The position numbers were made by a program, and so were the translations under genes. Below are positions 27,299-36,690 of a stretch of DNA of 64,000 nt, one piece after another (within the stretch, counting starts at the first letter, position 1; the number at the start of each line of letters is the position of its first letter). The stretch covers positions 53,885-117,884 of the forward strand of contig NZ_PJIZ01000007.1 in NCBI RefSeq assembly GCF_021596505.1, in the 5' to 3' direction. The notes under the pieces were generated by a model that saw only the letters and a program-made list of their open reading frames with translations, was not told the origin of the DNA and searched no databases. Source of the stretch: Nostoc sp. CMAA1605. GTDB lineage: Bacteria; Cyanobacteriota; Cyanobacteriia; Cyanobacteriales; Nostocaceae.

Positions 27299-28801
27299 TC
27301 ACTCATTACTCCCCTCTAAAGGTAAGGTAATTGTAAATGTAGTTCCTTGACCTTCTTGGCTACTAAAACTAATTGTTCCTTGATGAGCTTCTACACATCT
27401 TTTGACTATAACTAAGCCTAGTCCAGTACCCTCGATTGATTGAGTGTTGGAAGCTCGGTAAAATGACTCAAACAAACGCTTTTGATCAGCTTCAGGAATA
27501 CCAATCCCTTCATCTTGAATTTCAAAAATGGCGATATTCTTTTCTTGGTCACAGATTAAATCAAGGCGAATTGCTTCATTATGGGGAGAATATTTGACGG
27601 CGTTGGATAGAAGGTTGACTAACATATAATTTAAAAGTTGTTCATCTGCATAAGCTTCTGTTAGTTTACTAGCACAGGTAAAAATAACTTCATGTCCACT
27701 AGTAATTACAGATGTAAATTCTTCAACTAGTTCTTGACAAAATTTCCGTAAATCCAATTTTTGAGGGTTACATACTAGCCTTTTGGCTTCTGCTCTCCCC
27801 ATAAATAGGACATCTTCCATTAAATTTTTCATGGATTGTACTGCGGTTTTAATTCTTTTTAAATAGATATCTTTCCTAGATTCTGTTAAATTTTCTCCCT
27901 GCAATTCTATGAGTTCGACGGCGGTTTGAATAACACTTAATGGGTTACGAAATTCGTGGGAGACGGTAGATATAAATAAAGATTTAAGATAATTAACTTC
28001 TCTTTCTTTCCGCAATGCTTGTTCTAATAATTCTGTCTTTCTGCGCTCACTGATATCCCAAAAAACTATGACAACACCGTTAATTTTATCAGGTGGTCTC
28101 ATGATTGGAGAAGCACTATCTCCTATGGGTATTCTTTTACCTTCTTTAGTAATTAAAGAGGTAAATTCATCTAAATAAACTACCTGTTGTTCTCTTAAAA
28201 CTTTTCTGACGGGGTTTTCAATTTTAGCTTCTGTAACTTCATCAATCAAGCTAAAAATTTTCGCTACATCTTCCCCAATCGCATCTTGTCGGTTCCACCC
28301 TGTTAAGGCTTCAGCCGCAGGATTCATAAATGTGATTAGTCCTTGGTCGTCAGTTGCAATGACAGCATCACTAATGGAATTTAATAAAGTGGCTAATTTA
28401 TCACGATTTTCTCGAATATCTCGTTCTAAGCGATGTTTTAATATACCAATTTCTATGGCGATACGTAAGTCTTTAGAAGTAAATGGTTTAACAATATAAC
28501 CAAATGGTTGAGTAATCTTAGCTCTCTGTAATGTATGGTCATCGCCATAAGCGGTTAAAAATATTACTGGTATATCTAGATATTCTCGAATGTAACTCGC
28601 AGTATCGATACCATCCATCTCTCCTTTGAGGATAATATCCATTAAAACTAACTCTGGTCTAGTTTCTAAGGCTTTGGCGATCGCTACTTTCCCAGAAGAG
28701 GCTGTACCTATAACTGTGTATCCTAGTTGACTAAGCTGACTAGTAATAGTTCTAGCCACAATTACTTCATCTTCAACTACTAAAATTCTTGTCGTGGTCA
28801 T
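27299..28801 (-). CDS. Response-regulator/PAS hybrid histidine kinase
   Basis: 500 residues. The receiver (about 4-120) has VVEDE, Asp in LVLMDIILKG, FLTAYG and the Lys in VKPF. A PAS domain follows (about 135-255; DAVIATDDQGLITFMNPAAEALTGW), then HisKA with His in STVSHEFRNPLSVI and HATPase_c (DEGIGIPEADQKRLFESFYR, GTGLGLVIVKRC). A receiver at the N-terminus means this kinase is itself controlled by phosphorylation. The gene starts 33 bp after the cyanobacteriochrome-type kinase gene, which is its likely phosphodonor. Its last residues are encoded next to STRR repeats. Confidence 0.93.
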   Translation of the reverse strand: MTTTRILVVEDEVIVARTITSQLSQLGYTVIGTASSGKVAIAKALETRPELVLMDIILKGEMDGIDTASYIREYLDIPVIFLTAYGDDHTLQRAKITQPFGYIVKPFTSKDLRIAIEIGILKHRLERDIRENRDKLATLLNSISDAVIATDDQGLITFMNPAAEALTGWNRQDAIGEDVAKIFSLIDEVTEAKIENPVRKVLREQQVVYLDEFTSLITKEGKRIPIGDSASPIMRPPDKINGVVIVFWDISERRKTELLEQALRKEREVNYLKSLFISTVSHEFRNPLSVIQTAVELIELQGENLTESRKDIYLKRIKTAVQSMKNLMEDVLFMGRAEAKRLVCNPQKLDLRKFCQELVEEFTSVITSGHEVIFTCASKLTEAYADEQLLNYMLVNLLSNAVKYSPHNEAIRLDLICDQEKNIAIFEIQDEGIGIPEADQKRLFESFYRASNTQSIEGTGLGLVIVKRCVEAHQGTISFSSQEGQGTTFTITLPLEGSNE

Positions 28802-28834
28802 TGGTCACTTTTTAATTAATTAATCAATGCTGAA

Positions 28835-31282
28835 TTATTGGGGAAATATGATTTTAAAAGATGTGCCATTCAGACATTGTACAGTAACATTACCTTCTAA
28901 TTGTTCAGTAGCTAAATCATGCACTAAAGAAAGACCTAAAGAATTGGTATTTTGCCAATCTAAATCTTCTGGCAAACCGATACCATTATCTTGAACAGTC
29001 ATCTCGATATTGTTGTCTATAATACATAAACTAATAGTGATTTGGCCAATTTCTTGTTCGTTAAAGGCATATTTAAGCGAATTGGACATAAGTTCGTTGA
29101 TGATCAAACCACAGGCTATCGCCTGATCAATATTCATGTCAATGGGACTAATATCAGTTTCTACCATAACTTTCCCTGGAGCTATATGGTAGGAAATCAG
29201 AATACTGGTAACTAGGTTTTCGATATATGCAGCAATATTAATCTGACCGATGTTTGTGGATGTATATAGGTTCTTATGAACCATTGATATTGATTCAATC
29301 CGGTTTTGGCTGTCTCTGAGAGTTTTAATTAATTCCGGTTCTTTGAGGTTTTGTGACTGCAACTGTAATAATCCAGAAACAATTTGTAAATTATTTTTTA
29401 CCCGGTGATGCACTTCTTTGAGCAAGACTTCTTTTTCGGCTAAAGCATTTCTTAAATTAATTTCAGCTTTTTGTCTTTCAATTAATTCGTTTTGTGCTTG
29501 CTGAAATATACAAGATTGTTGAATAGCGATCGCAATGGGAACAGAAAGTTGATCAAGTAAATCTAGTTCGTGTGTTTCCCAGTTGCGCGGTGCAGAACAT
29601 TGATGTGCTATTAATAAACCCCAAAGACGAGAAGTCAGATTTTCTTCCCCAATTTCTAGTAAGATAGGTACGACTAAATTGGCTTGGACTTGAAATTGTT
29701 CTAGTAAGTGAATGTGACACTCAGTTAATCCTGCTTCATAAATATTTGCGATCGCTCGTTTATGACCTTGGTGGTATTCTGCTCCGGCACCTTCCTGAAA
29801 ACACGTATCTTGAATCTCTACACCCAAAGACACTTTCCAACCAGGTTTGACTGATTCCGCCACAATCTGACCACTCATATCCGCCGCAAACTGATAAACT
29901 ATAACCCGATCAACTCCTAGTAAATCTCGGACTTCTTGGACTGTAGCATTGAGAATTTCTGGCAGATTTAAGGATTTATGTATTGTTTGAGAAACAGTCC
30001 GCATGAGTTGCTCTCTTTCAGCTTGAGCTTTCAATGTGCGTTCGGTTTGTTTGCGTTTTGTAATGTCCTGTCCAATGGCAATAATTTGACCATTAGCTAG
30101 TCTGAGGTTTGTCCAAGAAGTATCTAGAACTCGACCATTTGCTAATGTAGTTTTAAAATCATTCCAAGAACCGTCAGCAGCACGCATCACATTAATTACA
30201 GACTGATAATATTCAGGGTCAGGGTACAATTCCTCTATGACATTACGTGTTTGGAAATCCTGGAGTTTGAAGCCTAGCAGCTTTTCTAGTTCTTGATTTA
30301 CCCACTCAATTCTCCCGTCTTCGTTCCCAATGGCAATCATTAAAGGCATCCGCGCAAAAATCCCTTGCAAAAATGAATTCTGTTCTTGCAATTTTGCTTC
30401 TGCATTTTTACGCTCTGTAATGTCATAAAGTATAGTTAATATTGCATAGTCATTGTTAAATTTTAAATATTGTAATGAGGCAATAGCCCAAAAAAATGTG
30501 CCATCCGACCGTTTAAATTGGATATCATAATTGATCAAAGAACCGTTTTGTGTCAATGCTGCTAAGATTTTTGTCTGATCATCTGGGTTTTGATATAACT
30601 CCGAGATACAGCGATTAACTAGAGCTTCTGCGGTCAATCGAAACTTATAGATAAATTCTGAGTTAGTATAAAGAATTCGACCGTCTACTACTCGTGAAAT
30701 AATTAATGGTACAGGAATAGCTTCGATAATTCCTTTTAACTTGACTTCCGTAAATTTTAGTGCTTTCTTAAGATGTATCCGGTCTTTAACAGCAGTTATC
30801 CTTTCTTTGTGTAACTCGATTTGCTGCATAAATTGATGTGCCAATTTCTCTAAAATACTTGGCATCTTATAGTTAAATTGGCGGGTAACAAAATCCATGA
30901 TTGCTAAACAACCAATAGCAAATCCATCAGCATTAATTAAAGGAACACCTGCATAGAAGCGTACATGGGAATTAGACAAAATCAGGGAATTATTCCCGAA
31001 TTGCTCATCTTGCAAAATATCTGGAATAACTAATAATTTTTTGATGGCGACTACATGACTGCCTAAACTAATATTGCGTGGTATTTCCGATTCATTGATT
31101 CCCTGTTTCGCTTTAAACCATTCGCGTTCAGCATCTATGAAACCAATAACAACAATGGGTATGTCAAAAATCTCGGCTGCTAATTGCACCAGATTATCAA
31201 AGACTTCTGCTGGTGGTGTGTCTAAAATATCATAGGAATGTAATGATGTGAGCCGTCGGTTTTCATCATTTGGTAATAACAT
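28835..31282 (-). CDS. GAF-PAS-PAS-GAF sensor kinase with DXCF-type cyanobacteriochrome domain
   Basis: 815 residues: GAF (about 15-160), PAS (182-290), PAS (302-410), second GAF (430-590), then HisKA_2 with EVHHRVKNNLQIVSGLLQLQ (623-642) and a HATPase domain to the end. The second GAF has both cysteines of DXCF cyanobacteriochromes: C494 in the DTCF motif and C522 followed by His in ECHIHLLEQFQVQANLVVP. The 28-residue spacing equals that of TePixJ (from memory, Cys494/Cys522). Such domains bind phycoviolobilin or phycocyanobilin and usually switch between blue and green states. It is probably a soluble photoreceptor kinase. It is first in an operon with the receiver-PAS-kinase 33 bp downstream. 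Confidence 0.88.
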   Translation of the reverse strand: MLLPNDENRRLTSLHSYDILDTPPAEVFDNLVQLAAEIFDIPIVVIGFIDAEREWFKAKQGINESEIPRNISLGSHVVAIKKLLVIPDILQDEQFGNNSLILSNSHVRFYAGVPLINADGFAIGCLAIMDFVTRQFNYKMPSILEKLAHQFMQQIELHKERITAVKDRIHLKKALKFTEVKLKGIIEAIPVPLIISRVVDGRILYTNSEFIYKFRLTAEALVNRCISELYQNPDDQTKILAALTQNGSLINYDIQFKRSDGTFFWAIASLQYLKFNNDYAILTILYDITERKNAEAKLQEQNSFLQGIFARMPLMIAIGNEDGRIEWVNQELEKLLGFKLQDFQTRNVIEELYPDPEYYQSVINVMRAADGSWNDFKTTLANGRVLDTSWTNLRLANGQIIAIGQDITKRKQTERTLKAQAEREQLMRTVSQTIHKSLNLPEILNATVQEVRDLLGVDRVIVYQFAADMSGQIVAESVKPGWKVSLGVEIQDTCFQEGAGAEYHQGHKRAIANIYEAGLTECHIHLLEQFQVQANLVVPILLEIGEENLTSRLWGLLIAHQCSAPRNWETHELDLLDQLSVPIAIAIQQSCIFQQAQNELIERQKAEINLRNALAEKEVLLKEVHHRVKNNLQIVSGLLQLQSQNLKEPELIKTLRDSQNRIESISMVHKNLYTSTNIGQINIAAYIENLVTSILISYHIAPGKVMVETDISPIDMNIDQAIACGLIINELMSNSLKYAFNEQEIGQITISLCIIDNNIEMTVQDNGIGLPEDLDWQNTNSLGLSLVHDLATEQLEGNVTVQCLNGTSFKIIFPQ

Positions 31283-31347
31283 TATTTCTCGATTGATAGC
31301 TTTATGGGAATTCCGTCATATACTTAATCCAAAGTAACAATTGTGTA

Positions 31348-31476
31348 TATAGAAATCCGATGCGGTTACTGAAACTATTGACAGCATTAGGGAAAAGAAC
31401 AATCTTCACAGGGAACAAGAAGAAAGAAGTATAGACGAATACTTATCTTCTTCATAAATAAAATAAGATTCCTATA
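31348..31476. mobile_element. Miniature inverted-repeat element, TATAGGAATC family, copy B
   Basis: It begins TATAGAAATCCG and ends AGATTCCTATA (129 bp), so both ends are slightly degenerate relative to copy A. It lies just upstream of the photoreceptor kinase gene, about 65 bp from its ATG, where it could contain the promoter. Confidence 0.65.
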
Positions 31477-31745
31477 TTAATCTACCTATGAATTATCTAA
31501 ATATTATTGGAACATAAAGTGGTGCTTGGATTATATTGTGAATATACTGATGTGTTACCTATAAAGCATCACCATGCTTCATAGGTAACAAGTAATCCAG
31601 TATATTTTTAATCGCAATTATTGCCAGAATAGAGATAATTTTTGCAATTTGACGGTGTTTCTCTACAATCAGCTACGCGTTAAGCAAAGCTATACTGTTG
31701 GTTTGACACTGCCAATTCAAAAGCGACAATAAAACACAGTCAATA
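31477..31745. other. Spacer with one imperfect palindrome
   Basis: GTTACCTAT..AAGCAT at 31554 pairs with ATGCTTC..ATAGGTAAC ending 31589, about 155 bp after the SagB-type gene stop (- strand). A CTACGCGTTAAGCAAAGC segment at 31674 resembles a short repeat common in Nostoc. No gene seen. Confidence 0.5.
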
Positions 31746-33278
31746 TTAACGGGGACGACCTAAAGTAGTGATATATAAAACAGCTTCATCATCGGGAATA
31801 CCTAAAACTTCATTTACCTGATCATCAAAAAAACCACCAATCCCACTGACACCTAAATTCAGACGAATTGCGGCTAAATTCAGACGTTGTCCCAAGTGTC
31901 CAGCATCCAGATGTAAGTAACGATAAACGCGATCGCCATATTCGGCAATAGCTGATTTGAGGTCAGCCGTATGAAAAACTACAGCTGCGGCATCTCGCCC
32001 TAGTTCTTGTCCCAAACAGAGAAAATGTAACTCCCTACGGAAGTTTTTAAACCGAATCTGTCTTAATTCTTGCGCTTTGGGTGCGTAATAATAGCAACCA
32101 GTTTCTAGTCCTTTGACACCACAAACAGCAATAAAGGTTTGAATTAAATTTAAGTCGAAATAATCAGGTGCAGGGTCAAGATTTTGGTTGATGTAATTGC
32201 GGGGTTGATAAGTGAAATCTAATAAAGCTTTGAGTTCATCTAGAGTCAATTCTTCACCGTTGTAAGCACGAGTAGAACGGCGTTTATGAATGGTAATTTC
32301 TAAATTGGCTAAATTATCACCCCAATCAATGGCAGTGGTAGCAGTGGGGACTTTGAGACAAAAAGGGAAATTATATTTATCTTCTAAAGATTTGGCTTGT
32401 TTAACTGTAGGTAAATTGAGTTTACCTGTAATACCTGGGGGAATTTGAGTGTGACTGTGAAAATATGCCAGTAATTCCCCATCGGGAATATAAGGATAAT
32501 TGGTTTCTGTTGCGGATGGGAGAGCAGTACATCCTGATGGTAAATTTTGCCGAATATCTAATAAATCTGCCAGAGGTAAGACAGCGATCGCACCTTCTTG
32601 TAATGGATCTACATACAGTAAATCATTGACCGCTTCATCCACAAAACCACCAATCAAATGTGGACGATAGTCAGTAATTGAACCAGCTAATTCTATATTG
32701 CCTAACAAATGACCTGTATCTAGACAAATTCGGCGATAGGCTCTATCTTCATACCGCCAAGCCGAACGATAGAACACTGCCGTCACAATGATTGCCAATT
32801 GGGTACTTTCTAAAGCCGGATGCCAAAAACAAGCTGCCTGTAATGCGGGCCAAGGATCATTTTCCCAAAAGAGCTTCAATGAATGAGTGCGACATTGATA
32901 GTTATATAACCCTGGTGGTAATAACGGTGTGCCACGGGAAACTAAATAGACTTCCGCCGGATACAACCCCCCAGCACTAGGCGCAGAACGCAAATATACA
33001 GTATTTCCCAGGGAAGGCATTCTTGCAGTCAAGCCATAACTGCGAAACAACAGGCGGGAGATTCTTTGCCACCATTGAGTTTGAGGATCATCGACAAATG
33101 TTTCTGGAATTTCTTGGATGTAAGGTTTCAAGTCTATGTCAGAACCGATTCTGTACTCTTTAAAGGGTACTGGTTGTTTAGCCCAATCTAACCTTTGACT
33201 TTTGGCTGCAAGGGTTTCCGGCTCATATTTAGTACGTTCATGATAGTGTTGGGCAATTGACTGGTGTAGTTCTGGCAT
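31746..33278 (-). CDS. SagB/ThcOx-type tandem nitroreductase-fold oxidoreductase
   Basis: 510 residues with two nitroreductase-like halves. The first (about 65-245) has SRLLFRSYGLTARMPSLGNTVYLRSAPSAGGLYPAEVYLV, the second (about 315-505) has RRSTRAYNGEELTLDELKALLDF, DLNLIQTFIAVCGVKGLETGCYYY and YLHLDAGHLGQRLNLAA. The family uses FMN; ThcOx and SagB enzymes oxidise azolines to azoles in ribosomal peptides. No YcaO, precursor peptide or transporter of such a cluster is nearby, so a peptide role is not supported here. The second half has the better conserved flavin-site pattern. Confidence 0.85.
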   Translation of the reverse strand: MPELHQSIAQHYHERTKYEPETLAAKSQRLDWAKQPVPFKEYRIGSDIDLKPYIQEIPETFVDDPQTQWWQRISRLLFRSYGLTARMPSLGNTVYLRSAPSAGGLYPAEVYLVSRGTPLLPPGLYNYQCRTHSLKLFWENDPWPALQAACFWHPALESTQLAIIVTAVFYRSAWRYEDRAYRRICLDTGHLLGNIELAGSITDYRPHLIGGFVDEAVNDLLYVDPLQEGAIAVLPLADLLDIRQNLPSGCTALPSATETNYPYIPDGELLAYFHSHTQIPPGITGKLNLPTVKQAKSLEDKYNFPFCLKVPTATTAIDWGDNLANLEITIHKRRSTRAYNGEELTLDELKALLDFTYQPRNYINQNLDPAPDYFDLNLIQTFIAVCGVKGLETGCYYYAPKAQELRQIRFKNFRRELHFLCLGQELGRDAAAVVFHTADLKSAIAEYGDRVYRYLHLDAGHLGQRLNLAAIRLNLGVSGIGGFFDDQVNEVLGIPDDEAVLYITTLGRPR

Positions 33279-33340
33279 AGTGCTGGCAGTACCCTTATGA
33301 CATCCTTATCTTGATCTTGGCATTCATCAGAAAAAATGGG

Positions 33341-33533
33341 TTTGAAACCCCGTCGTTCTACGACGGCTTTGTGTTAAATTTTAAGTATATACCGAGGGAC
33401 ATCCGGGAATTAAAGTCTGTGGAGCAAACATAAGACCGAAAAACCTTTGGGGTGGAGGCAGTTGCTGAGAAGCAGAAATCTAAGCCGTGAGACTTAGAGA
33501 ATCCTTGTACCTTTAGGTCAAGGAGTATGTCAA
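33341..33533 (+). mobile_element. IS200/IS605-type remnant with right end and possible omega-RNA
   Basis: It starts with a hairpin CCGTCGTTCTACGACGG (33350-33366), as at IS605 left ends. It ends with a second hairpin CCTTG..CAAGG (33503-33523) followed by GAGTATGTCAA. The CTTTAGG loop and GAGTATGTCAA end resemble right ends of cyanobacterial IS605-family elements, where the TnpB omega-RNA scaffold lies. No tnpA or tnpB remains, so it is a solo or MITE-like derivative of about 190 bp. The bases right after 33533 would take the guide position if the scaffold is transcribed. Confidence 0.6.
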
Positions 33534-33576
33534 CAATCCCATTATTTCACCCTAATCAACAGTAAGGGACATGAAA

Positions 33577-33602
33577 AAACCCCTACTCTAGTGTAGGGGA
33601 TT
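33577..33602. terminator. Palindrome CCCCTAC/GTAGGGG
   Basis: CCCCTAC TCTA GTGTAGGGG forms a 7-8 bp GC-rich stem 3' of the IS605-like remnant, preceded by AAAAAA. A possible terminator read on the - strand. Confidence 0.5.
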
Positions 33603-33754
33603 GGTAATTAGTCAACAGTCAATAGTTAACAGTTATTGTTAAAAGTCACCCCTACCTCAGTAAAATTGTCTCCTTCTCTGGGTTTCTGCCCTCAGAAATC
33701 CGAGATTTTAGGGGTTTAATGCCATTTTGTGATGAATATGCGCTTTATTCTGTG

Positions 33755-33797
33755 ATGTAGAGACGTTGTATGCAACGTCTCTACATGATTTTTTTTG
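33755..33797 (+). terminator. Strong palindrome with T-run (dispersed type)
   Basis: ATGTAGAGACGTTG pairs with CAACGTCTCTACAT (14 bp) across a TATG loop, followed by GATTTTTTTTG. It has the form of a rho-independent terminator on +, although no + gene lies directly upstream. A related GAGGCGCGATTTATCGCCTC hairpin is at 47139. Confidence 0.75.
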
Positions 33798-33980
33798 TGC
33801 AACTTCATAGAGAATTGATTTCAGGATGCCAGAATATAAATCTAATTGCTGTGTTAATTCACGATTCGCCTCTCATACCCCGCTCGATTAGTGCTTGTTT
33901 GACAATCTGTCTTTTGACGTAGATAGCAATTTTGTCTCAACATCATGAGTAATATTTACCACAACAAAAAATAGCAGTCC

Positions 33981-34075
33981 TATAGGATTCATCTTGAATA
34001 TTTCCACAGAAAAACGTACATTTTTCTGTTCCCTATTTTCGTGTGTACGTTCATTTATCAAGTGGAATTCCTATA
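33981..34075. mobile_element. Miniature inverted-repeat element, TATAGGAATC family, copy C
   Basis: It begins TATAGGATTC and ends GGAATTCCTATA (95 bp); the interior is shorter than in copies A and B but keeps CTGTTCCC. It lies 42 bp upstream of the TonB-dependent receptor start. Confidence 0.65.
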
Positions 34076-34116
34076 TTTAATTGCTATTGGGTAATTCATG
34101 GGTGTGAGGAAATCCA

Positions 34117-36672
34117 GTGAAAAAACGTAATTTATCTGCTTATTTGTGCTTAACTACTATCATATCTGTGTTACCTGTTGCTCCCGCACATTCGACAATC
34201 AAAATAGCCAACTCACTACAGCTTGCCCCAAGCATGAGGGAAGCAAAATTAGCACAACAACCAAATCAAGTTTTGGAAGTAGTGGGAGTTCGCGTCCAAA
34301 TAGTTGATCAGAAGCTGGAAATCCTCTTAGAAAATTCTACTTCTCAACAATTACAAATTGCTAACAACAGCGAGGGAAATAAATTTATCGCAGATATTCC
34401 CAATGCTCAACTGCGTTTACCTAGTGGTAATTCATTTCGGCAAGAAAAACCGTTTGCAGGTATTACAGAAGTAGTAGTCATAAATCAGGATGCCAATAGT
34501 ATCCGAGTGATGATCACAGGTGAAGTAGATATTCCCCAAGTCGAGTTAGATGACAGTGATGAAGGTTTAATTTTTGTCGTCTCACCGACAACACCCCCAC
34601 CAGATACCTCCCAACCTAGTAGTGAAACACCACCCACACAACCCTCATCGGAGGCCAATGAACCGATTGAATTGGTAGTTACGGCCCAAAAACGCCCAGA
34701 AGCCTCCCAGGATGTACCTTTGAGCCTGACGGTAATCTCCCAACCAGAACTCACAGACGGACAAATCAATTCTTTGCAAGCGATCGCCAATAATACACCC
34801 AATTTTACTTTTCTACCCACCACAGCAGGGAGTGCTGATTTTAGTTACTACAGTTTGCGGGGGTTGAATAACTTTAACTTTTTAGCCAGTCAAGACACTA
34901 TAGGCTTTTACGTTGATGATGTTCCCTTTGATTACGGCGGTTTTCTAGACGTTGCGTTGATTGATTTAGAACGGGTAGAGGTGTTACGCGGCCCCCAAAG
35001 TACCCTCTACGGTAGAAGTAGTCCGGCTGGGGTAGTGAATGTGATTTCTCGTCCCCCCAGTAATCAGCCAGAAATCGGTATTACCGCAGGTTATGGAAGT
35101 TATAACAGCCGAGAATTCCAACTCTCTTTGAGTGATGCCATTATCCCCAATCAACTTTCGTTTCGCTTGGCAGGGGCATACAATGCACGAGATGGCATAT
35201 TTGACAATATCTTTCTAGATCAGGCAGTGGGAGAGCGATCGCAAGTTACAGGACGCGCGCAAATTCTCTGGACACCTGCCCCAGAATGGAATATATCATT
35301 TAACACCTATGCCAGTGATAACGATAATGGCAATCCTACCTTTTCACGCCAAAATGCGGCCGAACCCTTCACCATTTCTCAAGAAGTCGATGGTTTTAAT
35401 CGTCTCAGCACTAATACCCAAGCCTTGAAAGTCAGCTATAACGGTAATGGCTTTCGGGCGACATCCATCACCACACGGCGATTTAGCAATCAAAATACCT
35501 TAGTTGGTGATAACTTTCCTGGTGACTTGTTACAGCAGGTTATTGGCATCAATTCTACTGTGTGGTCGCAGGAGTTTCGCCTCCAATCTCCCGAAGATGC
35601 GGAAAAGTTGCGCTGGCTGTTGGGTGGATATTACGAATCACGGGATTTTAAAGTTATTGATGATACCTTTAAATATACGGAGGCTGGTGCAATTGCCTTT
35701 GGCGTACCAGCAGCAGGAAGCGATCGCGTATCCGCAGAACAGTCTCGCCACACTTACGCCATCTTTGGACAAATTGATTACAAACCAGTTACCCCCCTGA
35801 CTTTATTTGCTGGTTTACGCTACGAAACGGCTGATACTGAACTTGACCGTCGCCGTGTGTTTGAAAATACAGATGGTAGTGTAAATCCCCCCACGGCTGA
35901 AGTGCGTGGTGCGACCCTGAATAGTGATGAGTTGATCCCCAGGTTTGGCTTACAGTACCGCTTTAATCAGAATGTCATGGCATACGCCACCATCGCCAAA
36001 GGTTACAGACCAAGTGGATTTAACTATCGTGCAGATACAGAAGATACAAGGCGATTTCAAGAGGAAACTTCCTGGACTTACGAAGCAGGCTTAAAATCTT
36101 CTTGGTTTGATGACCGCTTGACGGCTAATCTCTCGGTTTTCCAAACAGACGTGGATAATTATCAAGTCCTGCTAACCGACGACTTTGGCTTTTTTAGAAA
36201 CGTCACTAATGCCAATGTGCAAGTTACAGGCTTAGAATTTGAACTCACAGCCAAGCCAGTACCAGGATTGAATTTAATCGCTGGTATTGGCTACGTAGAT
36301 AGCAGATTTAAAAACTACAGAAATCCCTTTACAGGTGGAGACTTTAGCGATAATCGCGTTCCCTTTGCACCAGAAGTTACCTGTAATTTAGCCGTGCAGT
36401 ATCGCAGTAAAAGCGGAATTTTTGCCCGTGCAGAACTACGGGGTTATGGTGTGACTTATTTCGATGATGCCAACCAAGTTAAGCAAGACCCCTATGCTTT
36501 GGTGAATACTCGCATTGGTTATGAAGGCGAAAAATACGGTATTTATCTATATGCTAATAACTTATTTGATACACGTTACATCACCTCTGGGTTTCTGTTT
36601 CCAGCACCAAACGTCACCGCCGGATTTGGTGATCCTGTAACCTATGGTGTGCAGATGCGGGCTAATTTTTAA
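34117..36672 (+). CDS. TonB-dependent outer-membrane receptor with AMIN domain
   Basis: 851 residues, GTG start with AGGA 6 nt upstream. A signal peptide (1-25, KKRNLSAYLCLTTIISVLPVAPAHS) is followed by an AMIN-type domain (about 50-155; LEVVGVRVQIVDQKLEILLEN, FAGITEVVVINQDANSIRVMI), a Pro/Ser-rich linker, a plug (about 185-310; VLRGPQSTLYGRSSPAGVVNVIS) and a 22-strand-type barrel ending in Phe (VQMRANF). It imports siderophores, cobalamin or other large solutes with TonB energy. AMIN domains bind peptidoglycan; their fusion to these receptors is common in cyanobacteria. No siderophore or riboswitch sequence was seen near it. Confidence 0.93.
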   Translation: MKKRNLSAYLCLTTIISVLPVAPAHSTIKIANSLQLAPSMREAKLAQQPNQVLEVVGVRVQIVDQKLEILLENSTSQQLQIANNSEGNKFIADIPNAQLRLPSGNSFRQEKPFAGITEVVVINQDANSIRVMITGEVDIPQVELDDSDEGLIFVVSPTTPPPDTSQPSSETPPTQPSSEANEPIELVVTAQKRPEASQDVPLSLTVISQPELTDGQINSLQAIANNTPNFTFLPTTAGSADFSYYSLRGLNNFNFLASQDTIGFYVDDVPFDYGGFLDVALIDLERVEVLRGPQSTLYGRSSPAGVVNVISRPPSNQPEIGITAGYGSYNSREFQLSLSDAIIPNQLSFRLAGAYNARDGIFDNIFLDQAVGERSQVTGRAQILWTPAPEWNISFNTYASDNDNGNPTFSRQNAAEPFTISQEVDGFNRLSTNTQALKVSYNGNGFRATSITTRRFSNQNTLVGDNFPGDLLQQVIGINSTVWSQEFRLQSPEDAEKLRWLLGGYYESRDFKVIDDTFKYTEAGAIAFGVPAAGSDRVSAEQSRHTYAIFGQIDYKPVTPLTLFAGLRYETADTELDRRRVFENTDGSVNPPTAEVRGATLNSDELIPRFGLQYRFNQNVMAYATIAKGYRPSGFNYRADTEDTRRFQEETSWTYEAGLKSSWFDDRLTANLSVFQTDVDNYQVLLTDDFGFFRNVTNANVQVTGLEFELTAKPVPGLNLIAGIGYVDSRFKNYRNPFTGGDFSDNRVPFAPEVTCNLAVQYRSKSGIFARAELRGYGVTYFDDANQVKQDPYALVNTRIGYEGEKYGIYLYANNLFDTRYITSGFLFPAPNVTAGFGDPVTYGVQMRANF

Positions 36673-36690
36673 GGTATAGAAAGTTATCAA

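Noticed and set aside
31746..33278. Azoline-peptide (RiPP) cluster
   Set aside because: Only the SagB-type oxidoreductase is present; no YcaO, leader peptide or maturation genes nearby.
33296..34116. Cobalamin riboswitch before the TonB-dependent receptor
   Set aside because: No B12-box-like sequence or plausible riboswitch core was found; the spacer is mobile-element debris.
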